From NCBI RefSeq assembly GCF_009733865.1, contig NZ_WOFB01000001.1, positions 62,001 to 126,000 on the forward strand: 64,000 nucleotides of DNA, read 5' to 3'. The notes beneath the pieces were generated by a model. It searched no databases. It was not told where the DNA came from and saw nothing but the letters and a program-made list of their open reading frames with translations. Numbering within the stretch: position 1 is the stretch's first letter; the number at the start of each line of letters is the position of its first letter. Positions 35,490 to 46,036 of the stretch are shown here, piece by piece. The translations under genes and the position numbers were made by a program. The DNA is from Oceanobacillus salinisoli. Lineage in GTDB: Bacteria; Bacillota; Bacilli; Bacillales; Amphibacillaceae.

Positions 35490-35515
35490 CCCAATAGAAG
35501 GAGTGAGGAACGTTT

Positions 35516-35920
35516 ATGGCAGCGAATAAGGCCTATCAAGCTTACCAAAACAATTCAGTGAACACAGCATCTGGTGGCGAATTAACATTAATGCTGTACA
35601 ATGGCTGTATTAAGTTTATTAAACAAGCAACGAAGGACATGAACGAAAAAAATTATGAAGCAAAAAATATAAATATCCAAAAAGCCCAAAACATCATTCA
35701 GGAATTGATGATTACACTGGATCATAAAATCGAAATTTCCAAACAAATGATGCCATTATATGAATATATGCATTTTCAATTAAAAGAAGCAAATGTGAAA
35801 AATGATCCAGCAATTCTAGAAGAAGTATTAGGCTTTGTAACAGAATTTCGTGATACGTGGAAACAAGTAATTAGCAAGACCCGTCAGCAAAATTATACAA
35901 AGCAAGGTGCACAAATTTAA
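35516..35920 (+). CDS. fliS: FliS flagellin chaperone
   Basis: The 134-residue helical protein contains AYQAYQNNSVNTASGGELTLMLYNGCIKFIKQA, the FliS signature. It binds the C-terminal helix of flagellin and prevents early polymerisation. Its stop codon overlaps the fliT start by one base (TAATG). Confidence 0.96.
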   Translation: MAANKAYQAYQNNSVNTASGGELTLMLYNGCIKFIKQATKDMNEKNYEAKNINIQKAQNIIQELMITLDHKIEISKQMMPLYEYMHFQLKEANVKNDPAILEEVLGFVTEFRDTWKQVISKTRQQNYTKQGAQI

Positions 35921-36273
35921 TGAATAGGGTACAGTCTATTTATAAAGTCACGGTGAGTATGAAGGAGATTTTGGATCAGGACTTCCCAACTAGTCAAAGA
36001 GAATCGGTAATAGAACAATTGGATCGTTTGCTCATTCAAAGAGCAACCCATATGGAACAGTTGGCATCTCCATATACGGATGAGGAAAAGCTGTTAGGCC
36101 AAAAACTGATACCATTAAATCAGGAAGTACAATCTTTGATGAAACAATTATTTACTGAATTGAAATCGGAAATGAAGCAAGTAAAAAAGCAGAAAAAATC
36201 GAATCAAAAGTACACAAATCCATATAAGAATGTTCAAGTAATGGACGGAATGTATATGGATAAGAAAAAATAA
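35920..36273 (+). CDS. fliT: FliT-like export chaperone
   Basis: The 117-residue, helical protein is coupled to fliS. In Bacillus the FliT in this place is the chaperone of the cap protein FliD. Sequence conservation is low, and the call rests on position, size and the pattern ESVIEQLDRLLIQRATHMEQL. The tail is Lys-rich. Confidence 0.85.
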   Translation: MNRVQSIYKVTVSMKEILDQDFPTSQRESVIEQLDRLLIQRATHMEQLASPYTDEEKLLGQKLIPLNQEVQSLMKQLFTELKSEMKQVKKQKKSNQKYTNPYKNVQVMDGMYMDKKK

Positions 36274-36275
36274 TG

Positions 36276-36305
36276 AAAAACCTCCTGGGAAACTGGGAGG
36301 TTTTT
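36276..36305 (+). terminator. Terminator of the flaG-fliDST unit
   Basis: AAAAACCTCC pairs with GGAGGTTTTT around a 10-nt loop. Confidence 0.88.
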
Positions 36306-36482
36306 AGCATTTTTAAACGACTTTGTAAATATTATTAATTTAGTGTAAACCCTTTTTAATCAGGATTTTAGCGGGTTCCACCCCTGGAAATGCTTAATTT
36401 TGTAAATTTTTTATAGGGTTTAAGCAGGAAAAAAAGGTCGAAACATAGTATAATTTAAGTATAAGGAAAGGAGGACACTTCT

Positions 36483-37034
36483 ATGAAATTTAACATTCGT
36501 GGTGAAAACATTGAGGTGACTGGAGCGATACGAGATTATGTCGAGAAAAAAATCAGTAAATTAGAAAGATATTTCGACACGCCTCCAGCATCTGATGTAC
36601 ATGTTAATTTAAGTGTCTATAATGACGAGCAACGTATTGAGGTAACTATCCCGATGACGAATCTGTTGTTGCGTGGTGAGGTCCAGCATATCGATTTATA
36701 CGCTGCAATCGATTTAGTAGTTGATAAGCTGGAAAGACAAATCCGGAAACATAAAACAAAGATTAATCGTAAAATTCGTCAAAACGGTGCTCCGAAGCAC
36801 GCCTTTGCTAAAATGGAAAAACAAGTGTTTTATAATGAAAAACAGGAAGATGATTTTGAAATTGTCCGTACTAAACGGTTTAATTTAAAACCGATGGACC
36901 CGGAAGAAGCAATCCTGCAAATGGATATGCTGGGTCATGAATTCTTTGTATTTATTAATGACAAGTCTGGTGAATCTAATGTCGTTTATCGTCGTAAAGA
37001 CGGAAAATACGGTTTAATTGAACCGAACATTTAA
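36483..37034 (+). CDS. hpf: Long-type ribosome hibernation factor HPF
   Basis: The 183-residue protein has the N-terminal HPF/RaiA domain (IRGENIEVTGAIRDYVEKKISKLERYF) and a C-terminal dimerisation domain (FNLKPMDPEEAILQMDMLGHEFFVFIN). The long form joins two 70S ribosomes into inactive 100S dimers in stationary phase. The upstream stretch (GCAGGAAAA ... TAGTATAAT) resembles a SigH promoter, a weak call. It corresponds to Bacillus YvyD. Confidence 0.96.
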   Translation: MKFNIRGENIEVTGAIRDYVEKKISKLERYFDTPPASDVHVNLSVYNDEQRIEVTIPMTNLLLRGEVQHIDLYAAIDLVVDKLERQIRKHKTKINRKIRQNGAPKHAFAKMEKQVFYNEKQEDDFEIVRTKRFNLKPMDPEEAILQMDMLGHEFFVFINDKSGESNVVYRRKDGKYGLIEPNI

Positions 37035-37053
37035 ATGAATAAGATTATAAAAT

Positions 37054-37084
37054 AAAGGCGACTCAACAAAGGTGAGTCGCCTTT
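37054..37084 (+). terminator. Terminator of hpf
   Basis: AAAGGCGACTCA pairs with TGAGTCGCCTTT across a 7-nt loop. Confidence 0.88.
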
Positions 37085-37292
37085 ATTCGGCTTTTTATCG
37101 AAAATTGTCGAACATTTAACCGGAAATTCGTTATAGATTACAAAAAATAATTATTTTTTACAAATTATTTTATCATGATGTGAGAAATGTTAAAAAGAAT
37201 GTCTAATGGTTCTCCAAAAATGAAATTCTGAAAATGGTCTTTTGTACTATTTTTGTGATAAAAATAAGACGATAGAACTGGGAGGTGAGAAA

Positions 37293-37460
37293 ATGAATGA
37301 AAAGGAGATAATCGCATTTAATCATCTTCAAAATAAGGTAAAACAGCATGAACGGACAATTGCCCAATTGGTTGAAATTGTAGCCGCAATGAATCGGAGA
37401 ATAATCGATTCACCCAGGAAGCAGAAGGATATGAATCAAAAGGAGCTGTTAATTAAATAG
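37293..37460 (+). CDS. Small coiled-coil protein, 55 residues
   Basis: The ATG at 37293 follows GGGAGGTGAG. The upstream ATG at 37242 has no ribosome site. The product contains IIAFNHLQNKVKQHERTIAQLVEIVAAMNRRI, a probable single coiled coil, and a basic tail. A strong terminator follows. I do not recognise a named family; small proteins of this kind lie between hpf and secA in related genomes, but I cannot check orthology here. Confidence 0.65.
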   Translation: MNEKEIIAFNHLQNKVKQHERTIAQLVEIVAAMNRRIIDSPRKQKDMNQKELLIK

Positions 37461-37495
37461 TTCCCCCTCTATCCCTCGTTTCATTCCTCATTTAA

Positions 37496-37532
37496 GGAAG
37501 CAATCTATCCCCAGATTGCTTCCTCTTTTTTT
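37496..37532 (+). terminator. Terminator before secA
   Basis: GGAAGCAATCT pairs with AGATTGCTTCC around a 6-nt loop, followed by a T-run. Confidence 0.9.
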
Positions 37533-37704
37533 GTTGTATATTAATCAGTTTAATAGTAATTAACTAACGAATGGTTTACCCCAACAATAACAATATGTTT
37601 TAAATACGCTATTATATAGACAATACATACACAGTTGTCATAAATATTTAGAAAGTGTTATTATTAACTAATAAAGTATTGATTTTTATTGAGGAGCGTA
37701 AATA

Positions 37705-40221
37705 ATGGCAGGAATACTCACAAAAATATTTGGTGATGGGAATAAAAAGCAACTCAACCGACTGCAAAAAAAAGTGGATCAGATAGAAGCATTAGAGCCT
37801 CAGATGGAGAAGTTAAGCGACACAGAACTTCAAGAGAAAACCAACGAATTTAAGGAACGTTTTCAAAATGGGGAAAGCTTGGATGATTTACTTGTCGAGG
37901 CTTTTGCTGTCGTGCGTGAGGCAGCTAGACGTGTATTGAAGATGCGCCCATATCAGGTTCAGCTGATGGGTGGTATTGCAATCCATGAAGGTAACATCTC
38001 TGAGATGAAAACAGGGGAAGGTAAGACACTTGCTTCCACAATGCCTGCATATTTAAATGCAATCGAAGGCAAAGGTGTTCATATTATCACTGTAAATGAT
38101 TACTTAGCTGCTCGTGATGCAAAAGAAATGGGGCAGTTATATGAATTTCTTGGGTTAACTGTTGGCTTGAACTCCAATGGATTGTCCAAGGAAGAAAAAC
38201 GTGAAGCGTATCACTGTGATATTACGTATGGTACGAATAATGAATTTGGCTTTGATTATTTGAGAGATAATATGGTGCTGTATAAAAATCAAATGGTGCA
38301 GCGTGAACTGAACTTTGCCATTATTGATGAAGTGGATTCCATTTTAATTGATGAGGCAAGAACACCATTAATTATTTCGGGTTCCGCCAAAAAATCAGCT
38401 TCTTTGTATCAGCAGGCAAACAGTTTTGTGACCACGCTACACCGTGAGGATGATTATACGTACGATGAAAAAACAAAAGGTGTTCAATTAACGGAAGAAG
38501 GTATTAATAAAGCGGAAAAATTCTTCCATATTGAGAACTTGTTTGATTTAGATCATGTCTCCCTTACCCATCATATTAATCAAGCATTGAAGGCACATGT
38601 ATCGATGCAGCGTGATGTGGATTATATGGTTCAGGATGAGGAAGTAGTTATTATCGATTCCTTTACGGGTCGCTTAATGAAAGGGCGCCGTTACAGTGAC
38701 GGGCTTCATCAAGCAATAGAGGCTAAAGAAGGCTTGCAAATTCAAAATGAGAGCATGACGCTTGCATCCATTACTTTCCAGAACTTTTTCCGTATGTATA
38801 ATAAATTAGCTGGTATGACTGGTACAGCTAAAACAGAGGAAGAAGAATTTAGAAATATTTATAATATGGATGTTATTGCGATTCCAACGAATAAACCAAT
38901 TATACGTGATGACAGGGCCGATTTAATTTATAAAACAATGGACGGTAAGTTCCGTGCTGTTGTGGAGGAAATAAAGGAAAGATATAAAAATGGACAGCCT
39001 GTATTAGTAGGTACAGTCGCAGTAGAGACTTCGGAGCTTATTTCCAACTACCTTAAAAAAGCGGGCATTAAACATAATGTACTAAATGCAAAAAACCATT
39101 TTAAAGAAGCAGAAATCATCGAAAATGCTGGTCAAAAAGGAGCAGTAACAATTGCGACAAATATGGCTGGCCGTGGTACGGACATTAAACTGGGTGAAGG
39201 TGTAAAAGAATCAGGCGGACTTGCCGTCATCGGTACAGAGCGACATGAATCCCGGAGAATTGATAACCAGCTTCGCGGACGTTCAGGCCGTCAAGGAGAT
39301 CCGGGTGTTACACAATTTTATTTATCCATGGAAGATGAGTTAATGCGGCGCTTCGGGTCAGATAACTTAAAGTCAATGATGGAACGATTGGGAATGGACG
39401 ATTCTCAACCAATTGAAAGTAAGATGGTATCCCGTGCAGTGGAATCCGCTCAAAAACGGGTAGAAGGAAATAACTTTGATGCACGGAAACAAGTTCTTGC
39501 ATACGATGATGTCCTGCGTGAACAACGAGAAATTATTTATAAACAGCGTTTTGAAATAATAGATGCTTCCGATGAATTGCGGGAAGTTATTGAAAATATG
39601 ATGAAATCGTCCATTGATCGAATTGTAGCAACACATACACAGGATAATGATGAGGAAAACTGGGACTTGCAAGCCATTGTGGATTATGCACATGGTAATT
39701 TAGTTGACCAAGAAGAAATTTCCATTAATGATTTAAATGGCAAAGACAGTGAGGAAATTTCTGAAATACTCATGAAGAAAGCTCAGGAAAAATATGATGA
39801 AAAATCAGAACAGCTCTCACCAGAACAATTCGAGGAATTCCAAAAAGTCATTGTTCTACGTACAGTTGATACGAAATGGATGGATCATATTGACCAAATG
39901 GAACAGCTTCGTCAAGGGATTCACTTAAGAGCATACGGTCAAAACGATCCATTGCGTGAATATCAGATGGAAGGCTTCCGTATGTTTGAAGAAATGGTAG
40001 CTAGCATTGAAGAGGAAGTCACAAAATATATCATGAAAGCACAAATTCGTGAAAACCTTCAGCGGGAAGAAGTCGTGAAAAACACACAAGCTGTAGCCGG
40101 CGGCGGTGAAGGGAAGAAAAAAGTTAAAAAACCGTATGTGAAGAAAGTAAATGTTGGACGCAATGACCCATGTCCATGTGGAAGTGGGAAAAAATATAAA
40201 AATTGTCATGGGAAAAATTAG
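37705..40221 (+). CDS. secA: SecA preprotein translocase ATPase
   Basis: The 838-residue motor drives proteins through SecYEG. Visible motifs are Walker A (MKTGEGKT), the DEAD-like [27 protein letters not shown] and [10 protein letters not shown] of the second ATPase fold. The C-terminal zinc finger is [14 protein letters not shown]. The size matches B. subtilis SecA (841). It precedes prfB as in other Bacillaceae. Confidence 0.98.
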   Translation: MAGILTKIFGDGNKKQLNRLQKKVDQIEALEPQMEKLSDTELQEKTNEFKERFQNGESLDDLLVEAFAVVREAARRVLKMRPYQVQLMGGIAIHEGNISEMKTGEGKTLASTMPAYLNAIEGKGVHIITVNDYLAARDAKEMGQLYEFLGLTVGLNSNGLSKEEKREAYHCDITYGTNNEFGFDYLRDNMVLYKNQMVQRELNFAIIDEVDSILIDEARTPLIISGSAKKSASLYQQANSFVTTLHREDDYTYDEKTKGVQLTEEGINKAEKFFHIENLFDLDHVSLTHHINQALKAHVSMQRDVDYMVQDEEVVIIDSFTGRLMKGRRYSDGLHQAIEAKEGLQIQNESMTLASITFQNFFRMYNKLAGMTGTAKTEEEEFRNIYNMDVIAIPTNKPIIRDDRADLIYKTMDGKFRAVVEEIKERYKNGQPVLVGTVAVETSELISNYLKKAGIKHNVLNAKNHFKEAEIIENAGQKGAVTIATNMAGRGTDIKLGEGVKESGGLAVIGTERHESRRIDNQLRGRSGRQGDPGVTQFYLSMEDELMRRFGSDNLKSMMERLGMDDSQPIESKMVSRAVESAQKRVEGNNFDARKQVLAYDDVLREQREIIYKQRFEIIDASDELREVIENMMKSSIDRIVATHTQDNDEENWDLQAIVDYAHGNLVDQEEISINDLNGKDSEEISEILMKKAQEKYDEKSEQLSPEQFEEFQKVIVLRTVDTKWMDHIDQMEQLRQGIHLRAYGQNDPLREYQMEGFRMFEEMVASIEEEVTKYIMKAQIRENLQREEVVKNTQAVAGGGEGKKKVKKPYVKKVNVGRNDPCPCGSGKKYKNCHGKN

Positions 40222-40323
40222 GCTATACTAAGGATATAAACTAATACACTTGGCACTCCTCGTAAGAATGGGGGAGTGCTTTCCTAAGTATTGATTCGGA
40301 AATATTAACATGAGGTGATAGAA

Positions 40324-41425
40324 ATGGAATTAGCAGAAATAAGAAACGAATTAGATAAGATTGCTTCTCGTATTGAAGATTTTAGGGGGTCTCTTTGACT
40401 TAGACTGGAAAAAAGAACGTCTCAAAGAGTTGGAACAGATGATGACCGCACCAGATTTTTGGGATGATCAAAATGGTGCACAAAAAGTGATTAATGAATC
40501 GAATAACCTAAAGGAATACATTTCCGATTTTGAAGAAATTGAAGAACGTTACGAAAATATGGAAGTTTCCTATGAGCTAGTCAAAGAAGAAAATGATGAG
40601 GAATTATTTCATGACCTGAATAAAGAAATGACATCCTTTCTGAATGATATTAACGCATTTGAATTACAGCTTTTATTAAGCGAACCATATGATGCAAACA
40701 ATGCAATATTAGAGCTTCATCCAGGAGCGGGTGGTACGGAGTCGCAGGATTGGGCCAGTATGCTGTTGAGAATGTATCAGCGTTGGGCTGAAAATAAAGG
40801 ATTTAAAGTGGAAACTCTGGAGTACTTACCTGGTGAGGAAGCTGGGGTTAAAAGTGTGACATTGCTTATTAAAGGGCATAATGCATATGGGTATTTAAAA
40901 GCAGAAAAAGGTGTCCATCGGTTAGTTCGTATTTCTCCATTTGATTCTTCTGGTAGACGTCACACTTCCTTTGTTTCCTGTGATGTCACACCAGAAATGA
41001 CAGATGACGTGGATATCGATATTAAATCAGAAGATTTAAAGATTGATACGTATCGTGCAAGTGGTGCAGGCGGTCAGCATGTAAACACGACCGATTCAGC
41101 AGTACGTATTACACATCTGCCAACCAACATCATTGTCACATGTCAAAATGAGCGTTCGCAAATTAAGAACCGTGAAGCAGCATTAAAAATGCTAAAATCA
41201 AAATTGTATCAGCTGGAAATCGAAAAACAACAGCAGGAACTTGCAGAAATACGTGGAGAGCAAAAAGAAATTGGCTGGGGAAGTCAAATCCGTTCTTATG
41301 TATTCCATCCGTATTCGATGGTAAAGGACCACCGTACAAATACAGAAGTTGGAAATACACAAGGGGTCATGGATGGGGACATAAATCCTTTTATTGATGC
41401 TTATCTGCGTTCACAAGTAAATTAA
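40324..41425 (+). CDS. prfB: Peptide chain release factor 2 with programmed +1 frameshift
   Basis: The gene starts at ATG 40324 and reads 24 codons to CTT, followed by an in-frame TGA at 40396-40398. The ribosome slips +1 there, reads GAC from 40397 and continues to 41425, giving 366 residues as in B. subtilis. The frameshift site has the internal Shine-Dalgarno-like AGGGGG (40384-40389) and the slip CTT TGA C. RF2 reads UGA itself, so low RF2 allows more frameshifting. The catalytic motif GAGGQHVN is present. The long frame from 40361 alone would lack the correct N-terminus. Confidence 0.97.
40384..40399 (+). promoter_or_regulatory. RF2 autoregulatory frameshift site
   Basis: AGGGGG, three bases, CTT, then TGAC. 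The spacing between the internal ribosome site and the slip codon is the canonical one. Confidence 0.96.
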
Positions 41426-41433
41426 TGAAATTA

Positions 41434-41464
41434 GGGACAATGGAATATTCATTGTTCCTTTTTT
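41434..41464 (+). terminator. Terminator of prfB
   Basis: GGGACAATG pairs with CATTGTTCC (one G-T type mismatch at the base), followed by TTTTTT. Confidence 0.8.
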
Positions 41465-41609
41465 ACACGTTAGGAAAGTATAAAATTTTAGCATGAAGTG
41501 GATTCGACGTAGTTAAAATTTTAATGTACCAAGTATAAGAAAAATGTTTTTCTAAAAGTATCGGTCTCCCTAAGATTACTTGTCCAACTGAGAGGATTGG
41601 TTGTTTTGT

Positions 41610-41745
41610 TACTAAATCGATAAACTCCGAAGTAACAATAGATGATGTTGGAGCTTAATCTGCCGTTACCTAACTACACTACGATTTTCGTTAGCAGCTG
41701 GCGAGTCTCCGTGTATTACCACTAGTTTTACCCACTAAAGACAAC
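41610..41745. repeat. Repeat family A, internally deleted copy (reverse)
   Basis: AAACTCCGAAGTAAC, AGATGATGTTGGAGC, ACTACACTACG and GAGTCTCCGTGTATTACC line up with the reverse complement of the 15548-15750 copy. The GACCCC/AGGAGG centre is missing. It occupies most of the prfB-cccB gap. Confidence 0.65.
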
Positions 41746-41900
41746 ATTCATCTTTCATAAAATTGCCATAAATATCCAAAAGCCTTGATGTAATTGGTTT
41801 ATAGCATTCTAAAGGGAAAAAAGGCTCTTTTTTAAAAAGGATGAATAGGGGTATAATAAATTTGAGAACACTTACAACAGTATGTTAGGGGGATGTTAAC

Positions 41901-42257
41901 ATGAAAAAATGGTTATTGGCAGTAATTTTTGGGACAGCCTTGGTGTTAACTGCATGTGGAGGTGGCGGTGATGACGATGCCGCAGAAGAACCTGCAGATA
42001 CAGAAAATGAAGCTACAGATGCTGGTACGGTAGATGTGGAAGCAGGCGAAGAAGTGTATGCGAATAATTGTGCAATGTGTCACGGAGCGGACTTATCCGG
42101 CGGCGGTGGTCCTGACCTGACTCAAGTTGGGTCAAAATATTCAGCAGATGAAATAGCAGATATTGTCCAAAATGGTTTTGGGAAAATGCAGCCACAGTCT
42201 CATGTAACAGGAGAAGATTTAGAAAACTTAACTACATGGTTATCTGAAAAGCAGTAA
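41901..42257 (+). CDS. cccB: Cytochrome c-551 lipoprotein (CccB type)
   Basis: The 118-residue protein has a lipoprotein signal with lipobox LTAC (Cys19), an acidic Asp/Glu linker, and a small c-type cytochrome domain with haem motif C57-A-M-C60-H61 and axial Met96 (GKMQP). It carries electrons at the outer face of the membrane. The position before ftsE matches B. subtilis cccB. Confidence 0.95.
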   Translation: MKKWLLAVIFGTALVLTACGGGGDDDAAEEPADTENEATDAGTVDVEAGEEVYANNCAMCHGADLSGGGGPDLTQVGSKYSADEIADIVQNGFGKMQPQSHVTGEDLENLTTWLSEKQ

Positions 42258-42340
42258 TGATAATCAGTTTTCCTCTGTTAAGAAAATAGCGTCCTTTCCT
42301 GGTTGAAATGAAATGGTAAAATTGTACTTTCATTCCTTTA

Positions 42341-42373
42341 AAAAGCTTATCTATCTGATAGGCTTTCTTTTTT
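42341..42373 (+). terminator. Terminator of cccB
   Basis: AAAGC..ATC pairs with GAT..GCTTT, followed by a T-rich run. Confidence 0.6.
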
Positions 42374-42587
42374 CTCCTAAAAACCTTGTCCAGTCGACAT
42401 TTTTCCTCTTTTATTACCAAATTTTAATCTATGAAATATAAATGTAATAATTTTATGTCTAAAATTTTTGCCGAAAAATGATATAATATAAAAGACTTAT
42501 GAAAGAGTTAGGAAAAATAATGCAAATGAAGCGTAAATTCGACAATAAATGTGTGGAAAAACAATAATTATAAAGGTGATTTTTATT

Positions 42588-43274
42588 ATGATATCAATGA
42601 AAGATGTATATAAAACGTACGCAAATGGTGTCACTGCTCTGAATGGAGTGAGTGTTGAAATAGAACAAGGTGAATTTGTTTATATCGTTGGTCCCAGTGG
42701 TGCTGGAAAATCAACATTTATCAAATTAATGTTTCGTGAGGAAAAGCCATCCAGTGGAACCATTATGATTAATGATATTCATTTATCAGATTTGAAAGAA
42801 AAGAAAATTCCTTATTTACGAAGAGAAATTGGCGTTGTTTTCCAGGATTTTAAACTTTTACCAAAGTTGACAGTCTATGAAAACATTGCATTTGCTCTGG
42901 AAGTAATTGAAGAATCTCCCCGTAATATTCGAAAACGTGTAATGGAAGTACTGGAAGTTGTAGGGTTAAAAAATAAAGCTCGCTTTACACCAAATGAACT
43001 TTCAGGTGGAGAGCAACAACGCGTATCCATTGCACGAGCCGTTGTTAATCATCCCAAAATTGTTATTGCTGATGAGCCTACAGGTAACCTGGATCCCGAA
43101 ACGTCATTGGAAATTATGAAAACCTTCGAATCGATTAATGATAGTGGTACGACGATTATTATGGCTACGCATAGTAAGGAAATCGTAAATCGATTTAAAA
43201 AGAGAGTTATTGCGATTGAAGATGGAATAATTGCTAGAGACGAACAACGAGGAGAATATGGTTATGAAGTTTAG
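42588..43274 (+). CDS. ftsE: FtsE cell division ATP-binding protein
   Basis: I use the ATG at 42588 (MISMKDVYKTY), after AAAGGTG, giving 228 residues as in B. subtilis. Walker A is GPSGAGKS (35-42), the ABC signature is LSGGE and Walker B is IVIADEP. FtsEX is an ABC-type regulator of cell wall hydrolases. The ftsX start lies inside its last codons. Confidence 0.97.
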   Translation: MISMKDVYKTYANGVTALNGVSVEIEQGEFVYIVGPSGAGKSTFIKLMFREEKPSSGTIMINDIHLSDLKEKKIPYLRREIGVVFQDFKLLPKLTVYENIAFALEVIEESPRNIRKRVMEVLEVVGLKNKARFTPNELSGGEQQRVSIARAVVNHPKIVIADEPTGNLDPETSLEIMKTFESINDSGTTIIMATHSKEIVNRFKKRVIAIEDGIIARDEQRGEYGYEV

Positions 43275-44157
43275 AACATTTTTAAGACATATACGTGTTG
43301 GCAGCAGCAACATTATCCGAAATGGGTGGATGACGGTGGCCTCTGTAGGTGCAGTAACTACCACATTAATCTTAGTTGCTGTCTTTCTTGCATTGATGTT
43401 GAACTTGAATGAAATGGCAAAAAATATTGAAGATGATGTAGAAATTCAAACATTAATCGACCTTACAGCAGATGAAGAAGACGTTCAGAACTTAGGTGAA
43501 CAAATTGAACAGATAAGCGGTGTAGATACAGTACTTTTTTCTTCCAATGACGATGAGTTAAACAAACTTATTGAAGGTATGGGGGAAGAAGGGGAGGCCT
43601 GGAAACTGCTTGAACAGGACAATCCACTGAATCATGCTTTTATTGTTCGAGCAGAAAATCCACAGGATACGGAAGCTATTGCCAATCAGATAGAAAAATT
43701 TAATCATGTGGATAAAGTTGTTTTTGGACAAGATGTAGTGGAACAGCTTTTCAAATTTAACAATTATGCGAGAATGATTGGTCTAGCCCTAATTATTGCT
43801 TTAGTATTTACCGCTATTTTCCTGATTTCCAATACGATTAAAATAACCATTATGGCTCGAAGCAGAGAAATAGGAATTATGAAATTAGTAGGAGCAACGA
43901 ACTGGTTTATTAGATGGCCTTTCTTTGTGGAAGGAATGCTGCTTGGCGTGTTAGGTTCTGTGATTCCAATCGCCTTAATTATGGTTGGATACTACTATTT
44001 AGATACCACCTTCTCAGGCACTTTATCATTTAGCTTTGTAGAGATATTGCCTTATTATCCATTCGCTTGGCAGCTTTCACTGATGATACTGGCAATAGGG
44101 GCAGTGATTGGTATTTGGGGAAGTGTCATGAGTATCCGTAAGTTCCTGAGAGTTTAA
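43264..44157 (+). CDS. ftsX: FtsX cell division membrane protein
   Basis: The 297-residue protein starts at ATG 43264, 9 nt after GAGGAG, overlapping ftsE by 11 bp. It has four membrane segments (about 21-44, 170-190, 222-245 and 265-288) and a large extracellular loop between the first two, which contacts the murein hydrolase. The gene at 44301 encodes a coiled-coil M23 peptidase and is the natural partner. Confidence 0.96.
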   Translation: MKFRTFLRHIRVGSSNIIRNGWMTVASVGAVTTTLILVAVFLALMLNLNEMAKNIEDDVEIQTLIDLTADEEDVQNLGEQIEQISGVDTVLFSSNDDELNKLIEGMGEEGEAWKLLEQDNPLNHAFIVRAENPQDTEAIANQIEKFNHVDKVVFGQDVVEQLFKFNNYARMIGLALIIALVFTAIFLISNTIKITIMARSREIGIMKLVGATNWFIRWPFFVEGMLLGVLGSVIPIALIMVGYYYLDTTFSGTLSFSFVEILPYYPFAWQLSLMILAIGAVIGIWGSVMSIRKFLRV

Positions 44158-44211
44158 TAGATTAGAGGTAAGCCGCGTTACTTACATTTGTGTTTACTTC
44201 AAAAGGCCTAC

Positions 44212-44233
44212 CCCCCTCTTTGGTTAGAGGGGG
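44212..44233 (+). terminator. GC-rich hairpin after ftsX
   Basis: CCCCCTCT pairs with AGAGGGGG around TTGGTT. There is only a short T-run, so it may be a weak terminator or attenuator before the hydrolase gene. Confidence 0.55.
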
Positions 44234-44300
44234 TTCCACTAGTGCCTTCTTATAATAAATATCCGGATTAATTTTTATAGTGGAGAAGGGGAAGATAAAA

Positions 44301-45653
44301 GTGAAAAAAGTATTTACATATGTTGTAATGGCAAGCTTAGTAATAGCGATTGGCTCTACTAGTCAGCTGCAAGTTTCAGCAAATCCGTCTATTAATGACA
44401 AAGAAAAGGAAATAAGAGATTTAGAGAAAGAACGAGAAGAACTAGAACAACAGGAAAGAGAGTTAGAGAAAGATCAACAAGATACGGAAGAACAAATTAG
44501 AGAAAATGAAGCAGAGCAGGAAGAAACACAAGCGGAAATTAATAATATTGATCAGCAATTAACGGAAACCAGAAATGAAATTACTGCAAAAGAAAATGAG
44601 ATAGAAGAAACAAATCTACAAATAGAAGAACTGACAGATAGAATTGAAGAATTAAAAGACGAAATTGAGGATTTAGAAGAACGTATTGAGCGACGTGATA
44701 AACTATTAAAAGATCGATTACGTTCCATTCAGCAAAATGGCGGGGAAATGAGCTATATAGAAGTTATTTTTGGAGCAACAAGCTTTAGTGATTTTATTGG
44801 CAGAACGCTATCCGTAAATAAAATTATGGATTCTGATAAAGAAATTATGGAACAGCAAAAACAAGATAAAATAACGTTAGAAAAATCAAAAGCAGAAGTC
44901 GAAGCTAATAAAAAAGAAGTAGTAGTGAAGAAAGATAACCTGGAATCACAAAAGAAAGAACTGGTTGCTTTACAACAAAAATTAGATGATCAATTGGCTC
45001 AAAAAGAATCTCTTATGGCACAATTGGAAGAGGAACATGAGCATTTAGAAGAATATAAAGTTTCCATTGAGGATGAAAAAGAAATACTAGCGAACCAGGC
45101 TGCTGCAGTTGAAAAAGCTAAGGAATTGGCACAGCAGCAAAAAAGTGAGTTAGAACAGCTGGCAAAAGAGGAAGAAAAAGCTAAACAAGAGTCAGGCTCC
45201 AATCCATCCCCTTCTTCTGCTTCTGTTCAAAGCGGAGGGGGCAGTGGTCTGTTCAGTTGGCCAGCATCATCCAGTTTAATCAGTTCGCCATTTGGGCAAA
45301 GATGGGGTAAGTTACATCGTGGGCTAGACTTTGCAACATCGGTAGGTACACCTATTAAATCAGCGGCACCTGGTGTTGTTATACAAACAAATACCGAAAA
45401 TGATGGCTCAATGAACGGGTATGGTAATGTGGTGTTAATCGCACATTCGATTGATGGAACGACATATACTACTTTATATGCACATTTAAATTCTATTTCA
45501 GTATCTGCTGGAAGTGCAGTTAGTGGAGGGCAAGTAATTGGAACATCCGGAAATACCGGTAACTCAACAGGTCCTCACTTACACTTTGAAATTCATAAAG
45601 GTGGATGGAATGGCGATAAGAATGCTGTCAATCCAATCAATTATTTACCATAA
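44301..45653 (+). CDS. Coiled-coil M23 murein endopeptidase (EnvC/PcsB-like)
   Basis: I take the GTG at 44301, after AAGGGGAAG, as start (450 residues). A signal peptide ends near QVSA (about residue 27). Residues 30-125 and 185-300 are long coiled coils rich in Glu, Lys and Gln. A Ser/Pro/Gly linker follows, and the C-terminal LytM domain has zinc-binding motifs HRGLD and HLHFEIH. The coiled coil plus LytM layout and the position after ftsEX indicate a hydrolase activated by FtsEX, filling the role CwlO has in B. subtilis. Confidence 0.92.
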   Translation: MKKVFTYVVMASLVIAIGSTSQLQVSANPSINDKEKEIRDLEKEREELEQQERELEKDQQDTEEQIRENEAEQEETQAEINNIDQQLTETRNEITAKENEIEETNLQIEELTDRIEELKDEIEDLEERIERRDKLLKDRLRSIQQNGGEMSYIEVIFGATSFSDFIGRTLSVNKIMDSDKEIMEQQKQDKITLEKSKAEVEANKKEVVVKKDNLESQKKELVALQQKLDDQLAQKESLMAQLEEEHEHLEEYKVSIEDEKEILANQAAAVEKAKELAQQQKSELEQLAKEEEKAKQESGSNPSPSSASVQSGGGSGLFSWPASSSLISSPFGQRWGKLHRGLDFATSVGTPIKSAAPGVVIQTNTENDGSMNGYGNVVLIAHSIDGTTYTTLYAHLNSISVSAGSAVSGGQVIGTSGNTGNSTGPHLHFEIHKGGWNGDKNAVNPINYLP

Positions 45654-45664
45654 AGCTGAATTAG

Positions 45665-45712
45665 AAAAGGCAATTGTTTACATTTGTGAATAATTGTCTT
45701 TTCTGTTTTTTT
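45665..45712 (+). terminator. Terminator of the M23 peptidase gene
   Basis: AAAAGGCAATT pairs imperfectly with AATTGTCTTTT, followed by a run of T. The rest of the gap to 46036 shows no gene. Confidence 0.55.
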
Positions 45713-46036
45713 GATAGTTCCAATCGTAAAGACTGTTCACATATAATCATTACTATTGTTTCGACATAAGTGCACGTTGATTTCCGGTCGGGGCAGTCAT
45801 TAACCTAAGGAAAACATTTTAATGCGATTTTTTTTAAGAAAATCGCCAAAGTTAATAACAAGTTTTATTCAGACCTTATGATATAATGTGAAATCATAGT
45901 TACATTTGGTGTATTAAAGATATGCTTTTAGAATAGATTTTGAAATCTAATTTTGTTGAGAGTTGAGAGTAAACATTTCCAGAAAGTATAGGTTAAATGT
46001 TAGGATAAAGTTAATCATAAACATTGAGGTGGAAAT

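Noticed and set aside
40361-41425. Release factor gene starting at 40361
   Set aside because: It would miss the conserved N-terminus; the ATG at 40324 with the canonical +1 frameshift gives the expected 366 residues.
42549-42587. Upstream start for ftsE
   Set aside because: The extra 13 residues have no ribosome site in front and are absent from FtsE in other Bacilli; ATG 42588 has one.
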